NCBI RefSeq assembly: GCF_020379485.1
Contig: NW_026014884.1
Span: 704,480-768,479, forward strand
DNA length: 64,000 bases
Reading direction: 5' to 3'
Source: Brassica napus
Lineage: Eukaryota > Streptophyta > Magnoliopsida > Brassicales > Brassicaceae
Shown: in pieces, positions 32,037 to 43,200 of the stretch
How the letters are laid out: every line of letters begins with the position of its first letter
Position numbering within the stretch: position 1 is the stretch's first letter
Position numbers and translations under genes: made by a program
Notes under the pieces: model-generated
What the model was told of the DNA's origin: nothing
What the model saw: only the letters and a program-made list of their open reading frames with translations
Databases searched by the model: none

Positions 32037-35000
32037 ATGGAAGACAAGAACAAGACTTTGACGGTTCCGGTTACGTTGAAAGGAGGTGGGAACTACTTGT
32101 TGTGGTCTCGCCTGGTGAAAGCTGCAGTTGGGAGCAAGGGTTTGTGGAGTCACATCTCAGATGGAACTCCAAAGCCAGTTTCTACGGAGGGAGAAGGCGG
32201 TCAAGAGCTGATAGTAGCGGACCAAGAGAAGTGGGATCAAGACGACTTGAAGGTGCTGACAGTTCTTCATGGGTCGCTTGAAGCTTCAATCTTGGAGGCC
32301 TACAGCTACTGTGAGACGCCAAAAGACCTGTGGGATACTCTTCAAAAGGTCTATGGGAACACATCCAATCTGAGCCGGGTGTTTGAGTTGAAGAGATCAA
32401 TCAACACACTTGCACAAGAAGAGGTTGAGTTCACAAAGCATTTGGGAAAGTTCAGAGCCTTATGGTCTGAACTAGAAATGCTGAGACCCAACACCACTGA
32501 TCATGACACTCTTATGGAGAGGAGGGCTCAAGATCAAGTGTTTGGGTTGTTGCTGACATTGAATCCTATCTTTAACGATCTGATCAAACACATACTGAGG
32601 TCTCCAAAGCTACCATCACTTGAAGATGTGTGCGCTCAGATACAGAAAGAAGAAGGGTCAGTGGGGCTGTTTGGAGGAAAGGGGGAGCTCACCTTAGCTA
32701 ACCATGCGGATGGAGCTCAAGCAAACAAAGCGGCATACAAGAGTGAGGAGAGGAAGTTTGGGGGCAACTGTGATCATTGCAAGAAGCTAGGTCACAAAAG
32801 GAGCCAGTGCTGGATCTTACATCCTCATCTCAAGCCAGCTAAGTTCATGAAAGATAGAGAGGCAAGGGCGCACCTATCTAATGAAGGAGGAGAAGCTAGC
32901 TCATCCGGGGCTGGCTCAGCAATGCGTGAGGGTGAGGGGAGAGCCTTAACTACTCAGCACACACCCTTGAGGAGCACTGAAGGCGAGTTGATCCGGAGAT
33001 CAGACATAGACGCCCTCATCAAAGCTCTCAAGGAGAATGGTAACTGTATTGGAAATAACCCTTGTTACTCTCTTGCTGCATCATATCTAGATAGGACTTG
33101 TGCTCATCTCAGTAGTGATCCTGAATTCAAGTTAAGTGGTGCATCTAGATTAAATAACCTGAGACAACCTAGTACCTTTGCTGCGCATAATGTAATAAAA
33201 CCACTGATTATAGATTCAGGTGCTTCCCATCACATGATTAGTGATAATAGCTTGATTAAAGACATAGAACCTGCTCAGGGTCATGTAATGATTGCTAATG
33301 GTGATAGGATTGCAATAACAGGAATTGGAAATCTAAAACTGTTTAATTAAGAGTCTAGAGCTCTTTATATGCCTGAATTCACATCAAACTTGTTATCTGT
33401 TAAGAAATGCACTACTGATTTACATTGCAATGTTATATTCAGTCCTAATGATGTGAAGTTTCAGGATATTGAGACAAGTAAGATGATTGGCAAAGGAGTA
33501 ACAAAGGGAGAACTCTATATGCTAGAAGACTTAGCTCCTATTTCCAGTTCAATTTGCTCGTTTAGTTCTAGTTCAAGTATCAATAATGATGCATTATGGC
33601 ATGCTAGATTAGGTCATCCACATGTTAGAGCCTTAAGCTTAATGTTACCAGGTGTCATGTTTAAAAATAATGATTGTGAGGCATGTATTTTGGGAAAACA
33701 TTGTAAGACTGTCTTTAAGAAATCAAGTACTATCTATGAGAAGTGTTTTGACCTTGTACATTCTGATGTATGGACTGCTCCTTGCTTGTCTAGAGAAAAC
33801 TATAAGTACTTTGTCACATTCATTGATGAAAAATCGAAATACACCTGGATAACACTTATAAAGACTAAGGATAGAGTTCTTGAAGCATTTAAGAATTTTC
33901 AGACTTATGTAACTAACCAGTACAATGCTAAGCTTAAGATTTTCAGATCAGATAATGGTGGAGAATACACAAGTCATGCCTTCAAGCAACATCTGGCTCT
34001 ACATGGGATTCTACATCAAACAAGCTGTCCTTATACTCCACAACAGAATGGGGTTGCGGAGAGAAAGAATAGACACCTAATGGAAGTAGCTAGATCCATG
34101 ATGTTCCAAACCAATGCACCTAAGAGATTTTGGAGTGATGCTGTACAAGCTGCGTGCTATTTGATCAACCGGGTGCCTACAAGAATCTTGGAAGATCAGT
34201 CACCGTTTGAAGTATTGAACAAGACCAAGCCATCTCTAAGTCATCTTAAAGTGTTTGGGTGTTTGTGTTATGTACTTGTTCCCGGGGAGATGAGAAACAA
34301 GTTGGAACCGAGGAGTACAAAAGCAATGTTTGTGGGATACTCAACTACTCAAAAGGGGTATAAATGCTTTGATCCAGAATCAAGAAGAGTTCTGGTATCA
34401 AGAGATGTCAAGTTCATTGAAACAAGAGGATACTATGAAGAAAGGAGCTGGGAAGATCTGAAGGATCTAGCTCAAACATCTGATAAGGCTACAAGCCTTA
34501 GGATGATCTTAGAGGGTCTTGGGATTAATCTAACCCAGGATCCAAAGGCGCAAGAGACGCCTACTAGGAATGAAGCTGAAGAAACATCCCACATTGATCA
34601 TGAGGGGGAAGACAAGTCTGAGGCGGTACATGAAGAAGGAAGAGACTCAGCTAGTCATGATCAAAGTGGGATCAATGATGAAGAGTCAAGTGAAGTAAGG
34701 GATCAAAGTGGAGGTACACCACTTGTACCTGAAGAAGAGGAAGAAGAAATGGAGAACATGACTAGTGCTCCAGTTGTGGAGAGTGTGCCTGCGCCTCTGA
34801 GGAGGAGTACAAGAGTAAGGAAAGATCCATCTAACTGGGCAAACACCAGGGTCTACTACAATGCACAAGCAGTAGCTCATCCAAGTCAGGCAGTGTGCTC
34901 TTTTGCCGAGTTTCCAAGGGATCATTGTGCATTCATAACAAGTCGGGATGAGAGCTACATACCAAGAACGTATGAGGAGGCTATAAAGGATGAAGACTGG

Positions 35001-36507
35001 AGGAACTCAGTTGCGGATGAGTCTGATGCTATGATCAAGAATGGGACTTGGTATGAGAGTGAGCTGCCTAAAGGGAAGAGAGCAGTGTCATGTAAATGGA
35101 TATTTACATTCAAGTATAGACCAGATGGGACAGTTGATAGGAAGAAGACCAGGCTTGTGGCTAGAGGATTTACACAAACATATGGAGAGGACTACATAGA
35201 CACATTTGCTCCAGTGGCTAAGCTGCACACCATCCGAATCATCTTATCAATTGCTACCAACCTTGAATGGGGATTGTGGCAAATGGATGTGAAGAATGCA
35301 TTTCTACAAGGGGAACTTGAAGATGAAGTATATGCAGCCTCCTCCGGGTCTTGAGAGTCTTGTGAAGCCAGGGAATGTCCTAAGGTTGAAGAAGGCTATC
35401 TATGGATTGAAGCAATCACCTAGAGCCTGGTATCACAAGCTGAGTACTACACTGAATGGAAAAGGCTTCAGGAAGTCTGAACTAGACCATACTCTGTTCA
35501 CTCTAAACACAACCTCAGGTATCATCTGTCTATTGGTCTATGTTGATGATATTATCATTACTGGTAGTGATAAGGTTGGAATACAAGAAACCAAAGATTA
35601 TCTCAAATCTGTGTTTGAAATAAAAGATCTTGGAGAGATGAAATACTTTCTTGGGATTGAGATTTGTAGATCCAAGGAAGGATTATTCATGTCCCAAAGA
35701 AAATATACACTTGATCTTTTGAAAGATGCAGATAAACTCGGAGGACAAACCGCGAAGATGCCGATGGAAGATGGGTACAAAGTACCAAGAGAGGGGGAGC
35801 TTGAAGACAGCAAGCTGTTCCATGACCCTAAGCTTTATAGGAAGCTAGTGGGTAAGCTAATCTACCTAACAATCACACGACCTGATATCTGCTTTGCTGT
35901 GAATCAGGTGAGTCAACACATGCAAGCTCCAAAGGATCACCATTGGAGAATGGTAGATAGAGTTCTAAGCTACCTCAACGGATCACCAAGCCAAGGAGTC
36001 TGGATGGGATGCAATGGGAGTACAGAAGTAGTTGGCTATTGTGATGCAGATTGGGCTGGAGATAGAGCAGACAGAAGATCTACAACAGGTTACTGCACCT
36101 TCATTGGAGGGAACCTTGTGACTTGGAAGAGCAAGAAGCAGAAGGTGGTCTCTTGTTCTAGTGCGGAGGCAGAGTATAGAGCAATGCTGAAGCTCACTAA
36201 TGAGTTGGTATGGATCAAGGGGATCTTGAAGCACATTGAGATTGAGCAAGTGGCGCCAATGACAATGCATTGTGATAACCAAGCAGCAATCCACATTGCC
36301 TCCAACTCAGTCTTCCATGAGAGAACCAAGCACATTGAAGTGGATTGTCACAAAGTGAGGCAGATGATAGTTTTGGGAGTGATTCTGCCATGCTACACAA
36401 GGAGTGAAGATCAACTGGCTGATGTATTCACAAAAGCGGCAAGAATGAAGACAATGGAGTCCATCTACATCAGGTTGGGACTCGTTGATCTGTCACCAAG
36501 GAGCTGA
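32037..36507 (+). pseudogene. Gag-Pol of E with one stop and one frameshift
   Basis: The ATG at 32037 begins a normal Gag (NYLLWSRLVKA) with knuckle CDHCKKLGHKRSQC and protease DSGAS. A TAA at 33348-33350 replaces the lysine codon seen in D after KLFN; the frame then continues through integrase and the RT start. Near 35330, two bases of the expected TATATGCAG are missing, shifting the frame; RT with VYVDDIIITGSD and RNase H follow and end at 36507. Both defects sit in an element whose LTRs are almost identical. Confidence 0.92.
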
Positions 36508-36538
36508 GCCCCTTACTATGAGGTCTTTACTCTTTTTC

Positions 36539-36644
36539 CCTCATCAAAGTTTTGTCCCAATGGGTTTTCTTTGGTGAGGTTTTTAATGAGGAAGATCTCA
36601 TAGTCTCCAAGCTTAGACTTCACAAAGCTAAGCTTGAGGGGGAG
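36539..36644 (+). other. 3' hairpins and polypurine tract of E
   Basis: Hairpin 1 pairs CCTCATCAAAG (36539-36549) with CTTTGGTGAGG (36569-36579); relative to A a G-C pair has become A-U on both arms. Hairpin 2 pairs CAAGCTTAG (36608-36616) with CTAAGCTTG (36628-36636). The GAGGGGGAG tract adjoins the LTR. Confidence 0.65.
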
Positions 36645-37226
36645 TGTTGAGAAGAGTTGAGTATACAAGTGTGAAGTACAAAGGGGTTAAGACTGAAGAG
36701 AGTATGTTAAGCATTGGTGTGATGGGAGAGGTTCATATTGGCGTGACCGTACAAGGCCGTACAAGGCCGTACGGTCCGTACACATTCAGACAAGTGAAAC
36801 CTTGACCGCGGTTACAAGGAGTTACCCGTGTAACTTATGGGAAGAGAAGGGGCTTTGGCTGATGAAATAAGACCGTTGGAGGATAAGAGAGGCGCGGCTT
36901 TACAGGCTGGCACAGCTGGAAAGGCAAGAGCATCTTTGTCCAAGATCCTAGATGCTCCAAGCATGTGGGAACGCTGATTGGCCGAGTTAAAGAGATCTTA
37001 TCCTAACCTTGTTGACTTCACATGCTTAGCTCTCCTTTATGATTTCGAAAACCCTACTGATCTCTCACTATATATTGTAACTCTTGTCATTAATAATAAA
37101 CATACAGTTCTGAGTTTCCCTTTCTCTTATCATACTCTCTCAATCATGATTCTACACTAAACTCTTCATAATCTCTCATAATCTACCCAAGTTCTATCTT
37201 AATCATTTCATTCTTAGATTCTTATA
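36645..37226 (+). repeat. Element E 3' LTR
   Basis: It is 582 bp, with its GTAC cluster at 36747-36782. One difference from the 5' LTR was seen. Confidence 0.95.
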
Positions 37227-39569
37227 CAAGTTACCAAGTTCCCTCCAATGAATGTACAATACCCAGTAGTTGATCTCCTGTCCACTCTATCTCCTGCCCA
37301 ATCAGCATCACAATAACCAACCACTTCTGTACTGCCATTGCAGCCCATCCAAACTCCTTGTCTAGCCGTCCCACTTAAATACCTCAGTATCCTATCAACC
37401 ATCTTCCAATGATGGACCTTTGGCGCCTGCATATGTTGACTCACTTGATTCACAGCGAAGCATATATCTGGCCTAGTAATTGTCAAGTAGATCAGCTTGC
37501 CAACCATCTTCCTGTATAGCTTAGGATCCTCAAACAGCTGCTTCTCTTCAACCTCCCCCTCACGCAGAACCTTATATCCCTCCTCGAGGGGTGTCTTAGC
37601 TATCTTTCCTCCAAGCACATCAGTCTCCTTCAACATATCCATAGTATACTTCCTTTGAGACATAAACAAACCCTCCTTTGATCTGCATATCTCAATGCCC
37701 AGAAAATACTTCATCTCTCCCAAATCCTTGATGTCAAACACAGATTTGAGAAACTCCTTAGTAGCTTGAATCCCTGCCTTATCACTCCCTGTGATAATCA
37801 AATCATCCACATACACTAGAATCACAATGATCCCTGAAGGTCCTGTCAAGGTGAAGAGAGTGTGATCTAATTCAGACTTCCTAAAGCCTCTCCCATTGAG
37901 TGTTGTACTCAGCTTCCTGTACCAAGCTCTAGGTGATTGTTTCAGCCCATATATTGCCTTCTTCAATCTCAAAACATTCCCTGGCTTTACTAGATGCTCA
38001 AGACCAGGAGGAGGAAGCATGTATACCTCATCTTCTAGCTCACCTTGTAAGAAAGCATTCTTCACATCCATCTGCCACAAATCCCAATCCAAGTTTGTTG
38101 CAATGGACAACACAATCCGAACTGTATGTAGCTTAGCTACTGGTGCAAAGGTATCAATGTAATCCTCTCCATAGGTCTGTGTAAATCCTCTTGCAACCAA
38201 TCTGGTCTTCTTCCTATCAATCTGTCCATTTGCTAGATACTTGATTGTGAAGATCCATCTACTAGATACAGCCCTCTTTCCCTTAGGCAGCTCACTCTCA
38301 TACCATGTATCATTTTTGATCATAGCACCTGCTTCAGCTCCCACTGATTCTTTCCATTCCTTGTCTAACATAGCTTCTTCATAAGTCCTTGGTACATAAC
38401 TCTCATCCAGACTAATCATAAAGGCATAATGCTCCTCTGGAAACTCAGCAAAGGAACACACGGCTTGAGAAGGATGCTCCACAGCCTGGGCATTGTAGTA
38501 CACTCTCGTGTTTACCCAGTTGGAAGGATCCCTCTTTATCCTTGTGCTCCTCCTCAAAGCTTGAACCTGATCTTCAGTTTGCACACTAGCCGGCTCCACT
38601 TGCTCTTCTTCTGAACTGGCCGGTCTGAGTTGTTCTTCTACACTAGACTAAACCTCATCCACTTCTCCACTAGACTGAACCGCATCCACTTCTCCACTAG
38701 ACTGAACCTCATTATTCTCAACTTCTTGTGATGTATCTTGATCATGAAGACCTGAATCCTCTTGGTTTTGCTCTTGCTCACCAGATTCAGTTCCATTCCC
38801 CCTCTCATGATCAAGAGGAGTTGTTCTTCCAGCTCCACCACTCTGATTGGAAGACTCTCTCCTTCCGGTTTCCTGATCCTGGGATAATCCTATCCCAAGC
38901 TTCTCTAACAACACTCTCAGTATTGTTGCCTTATCAGATGGAACTTGAGAAAAATCCTTCAGATTTTCCCACTCATTTTCTTCATAATAACCTTTTGTTT
39001 CAACAAACTTCACTTCTCTAGATACCATCACTCTCCTTGCTTCAGGATCATAGCACTTGTACCCCTTCTGAGTGATAGAGTAACCAATGAACATAGCCTT
39101 AGTACTCTTTGCCTCCAGCTTGTTTCTCTGCTCTCCTGGAACCATGACATAGCACACACACCCAAAGACACGTAGATGATCAATGACAGGTTTACTCTTG
39201 TTCAATACCTCAAATGGAGACAGATTCTTCAATATCTTGGTTGGAACCCGGTTAATGAGATAGCAAGCAGTCTGCACAGCATCACTCCAAAAGCGTTTTG
39301 GGACATTTGCATGAAACATCATTGATCTAGCAACCTCCATCAAGTGCCTGTTCTTCCTCTCAGCTACCCCATTCTGCTGTGGTGTATAAGGGCAGCTGGT
39401 CTGATGCACAATCCCATGCTTGGCTAGATGACTCTTGAAGGCATTGCTGATGTATTCACCTCCATTATCTGATCTCAGTACCTTCACAGTAGCATTGTAT
39501 TGATTAGATACATATGCTTGGAAGTTCATAAATGCTTCTAGCACCCTATCTTTAGATGGAAGCAATGTA

Positions 39570-40149
39570 TGTTGAAATGAGCTGATCAATATATGAGAGA
39601 AGATGTCCTAAGGAGTTGAAGAAGAGATGAGATGGTGTGAAGGAATGGAAAAGATGGGTTAGGGATCGACCAGGCCGTACAAGGCCGTACAGGCCGTACC
39701 ATCCGTACCATGGTCGATCCATAACTCGCCCAAGTCATCTTTTACCCGAGTAAAAGGAGTTAACGGCCAAAGGGGATTTTACCATGAAGAGATGACCGTT
39801 TGGATGGCTAAGGGAGCTGGGTCTTATCCACACAGGCTGGAACAGGCTGTAAAGGCAAAAGGAACCTGGTCCAAGATGCCTTTAAACGTGTGACAGCTCC
39901 CATTGGATCAAGTTTGAATTAAAGCAACCTTATCCTTGACCTCACATGCTTAGTCTCTCTGAAACCCTTGTATCTGATCTTATATATTGTAAACTCTGTC
40001 TTGATTAATAAGATAACTCGATTTGATGATAATCTCTCTCTAGTTCATCATGTTTCTCTTTTACATATCATAAATCATCCCATCTTCCCTTAATCTCACC
40101 ATAATCTCTTTCTAAACTCTCAATACCTGTTCTCATCTCTAAAATCACA
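39570..40149 (+). repeat. Element D 5' LTR
   Basis: It is 580 bp, TGTTGAAATG to AAATCACA, with four CCGTAC (39675-39709), palindrome CTTTTAC-CCGA-GTAAAAG (39739-39756) and TATATATT at about 39981. Confidence 0.95.
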
Positions 40150-40249
40150 TGGTATCAGAGCCAGGTTGGCTGTGGTATTGAGGTTTCGAGTGTTCTTCAG
40201 CTTCAGTCTAAACTCATTTTCTTTTCTCTTTCGGATCAAACTAAACAAG

Positions 40250-43200
40250 ATGGAGGGAATCTACAAGGTCATTACGGTTCCTGTTGCTTTGAAGGGTAGT
40301 GGGAACTACCTGTTGTGGTCTAGGCTTGTGAAGACAGCCATTGGGAGGCTAGGGTTATGGAGTCACATCACGGATGAGGCACCTAAACCAGTGGCCAAAG
40401 TAGGAGAAGGAGGTGAAGGTGATGGAGATCAAGTTGCTGCTGCCGAGAAGAAATGGATTCAAGAAGACTTGATGGTGCTCTCAGTACTACAAGGATCCCT
40501 TGAAGTCCATCTCCTAGATGCTTACAGCTACTGTGAGACTCCTAAACACCTGTGGGAAACCCTCCTGAAGACGTTTGGGAACACTACCAACCTAAGCCGG
40601 GTGTTTGAGCTCAAGAGAGCCATCAACAACCTTGCGCAAGAAGAGGAGGAGTTCTCTAAGCACTTGGGAAAGTACAGGTCACTCTGGTCTGAGCTAGAGA
40701 CCTTGAGGCCAAGCACCATTGATCAAGAGACGCTTATGGAGAGGCGGGAACAAGATCAAGTGTTTGGTTTGATGTTGACGTTGAATCCGGCCTTTGGTGA
40801 TGTTATTAAGCATATCCTAAGGTCTCCAAACCTTCCATCTATGGAGGAAGTGTGTGCACAGCTTCAAAAGGAAGAAGGGACTCTCGGCTTGTTTGGGGGA
40901 AAAGGGGATGTGGCTCTTTCCAACAAGGCTGAGGCAATCCAAGCAAACAAAGCTGCTTACCGTGGAGAGGAAAGGAAGTTCAGTGGCAACTGTGATCATT
41001 GCAAGAAGCCGGGGCATAAGAGGAGTCAGTGCTGGATCCTACACCCTCATTTGAAGCCAGCCAAGTTCAACAAGGAGAGGGAGGGACGAGCTCACCTTTC
41101 TGCAGAGACTAGTGAAGCCGGCACATCAGGAGCTGGTTCATTGGATCATGCGGGTGAAAGTGGAGGAAGAGCCGTAGCCCCTCACCATCAAGGAGTAGGG
41201 AAGAACATGGAGCATGAGGTGATTAGGAAGTCTGACATTGACGCCCTGATCAAAGCTCTCAAGGAGTCTGGTAACACACTCAGAAACACTCTTGGTTATT
41301 CTTATGCTGCTCATGTGTTACCTAGAACTTGTCATAAGTTGCTAGAGAACCTTGATACTATGAGGATTGAATCTGACTCATACAGGACCTTTACTACTGA
41401 TAGAATGCCTAGAAATGAATTCACATTGCTTGATCTCATCAGTAAATTGAAATTGGTAAGTGAAACACCTAGAAATCACATTGCTCAAGGAATAAAACCT
41501 TTGATTATTGATTCAGGTGCTTCACATCATATGATTAGTGATGATAGTCTTATAAAGAATATAGAACCTGCTCATGGACATGTAATGATTGCAAATGGTG
41601 ATAGAATTCGTATTAGAGGTGTAGGGGACTTGAAACTGTTTAATAAGGATTCTAAAGCCTTATACATGCCTGAGTTTACTTCTAATCTATTATCTGTTAA
41701 GAGATGTACCAATGATCTTCAATGCAATGTTATTTTCAGTCCTAATGATGTGAAATTTCAGGATATTGAAAGCAGTAAGTTGATTGGGCAAGGAGTAACC
41801 AAAGGAGACCTTTATTTACTTGAAGACATTTCCCGTATTTCTAGTTCTAGTTGCTTGTTGAGTTCTGTGTTAAGTAGGGGTGCATTATGGCATTCTAGGC
41901 TAGGACATCCACATGTTAGAGCCTTGAGCTTAATGTTACCAGGTGTCATGTTTAAAAATAATGATTGTGAAGCTTGTATTTTGGGAAAACATTGTAAGAC
42001 TGTGTTCAAGAGGTCCACTACTATCTATGATAAATGCTTTGATCTTATTCATTCTGATGTATGGACTGCTCCCTGCCTATCTAGAGATAATTACAAGTAC
42101 TTTGTCACATTTATAGATGAAAAATCTAAATACACCTGGATAACACTAATCAAAACAAAAGATAGGGTTCTTGATGCATTTAAAAACTTTCAATCATATG
42201 TTTCTAACCAGTATAATGCCAAGATTAAGATTTTCAGGTCTGATAATGGTGGAGAGTATACTGGCAATGCATTCAAGAACCATCTAGCTCAACATGGGAT
42301 ACTTCATCAAACAAGTTGCCCTTACACGCCTCAACAGAATGGAGTGGCTGAAAGAAAGAATAGACATCTTATGGAAGTGGCTAGATCAATGATGTTTCAG
42401 ATGAGTGTGCCAAAGAGATTTTGGAGTGATGCTGTGATTACTGCTTGCTACCTAATCAATAGGATACCAACCAGGATCTTAGAAGATAAAGCCCCATTTG
42501 AAGTTCTCAACAACAACAAGCCGGTACTAGATCACCTAAGAGTCTTTGGGTGTATAAGCTATGTTCTTGTCCCGGGAGAGATAAGAAACAAGCTGGAAGC
42601 AAAGAGTATCAAGGCTATGATGATAGGATACTCAACTACACAGAAGGGATACAAGTGCTTTGTTCCAGAAACAAGAAGGGTACTTGTATCTAGAGATGTC
42701 AAGTTCTTTGAAGAGAAGAGCTACTATGAGGACAAAGATTGGAAAGAGCTGGAGGATCTGTCACAACCTTCAGATAGGGCTACAAGCTTGAGACAGATAC
42801 TAGAAGGTCTTGGGATTGGAATGTCCCAGGAGTCAAACGAAGATCAGTCACCTGAAGTACAGGAAGCTGAAGAACCATCTCACCTTGATCATGAGGGAGG
42901 GAATGGAACTGAGGAGGTGGATGAGAGTCAAGGTTTTGCGCATCATCCTGATCAAAGTGGAGTTGAACCGAGTAGTGAAGAGCGTAATGAGTTGCCAGAA
43001 CAAGGAGAAGTTGAAACAACTGAAGTAGAAGCACCAGAGCAAACACAAACTGAGGTACCATTAAGGAGAAGCACACGGCTAAAGAGAGATGCTTCCAACT
43101 GGGTAAACACGAGAGTGTACTACAATGCCCAGGCTGTGGAGCATCCCTCTCAGGCTGTGTGTTCTTTTGCCTATTATCCAAAGGAGCATTGTGCATTCAT

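Larger units (their letters stand above)
31363..37226 (+). mobile_element. Element E: complete copia with broken frame
   Basis: The element is 5864 bp with 582-bp LTRs (TG...TA), target duplication CAAGT (31358-31362 and 37227-37231), and primer site 31945-31962. The LTRs differ at one position (near 37150). It is nested in RNase H of B2. Confidence 0.95.

Noticed and set aside
40166..40249. N-terminal extension of the D polyprotein
   Set aside because: It would start at TTG within the primer-binding region; the ATG at 40250 directly precedes the conserved Gag start.
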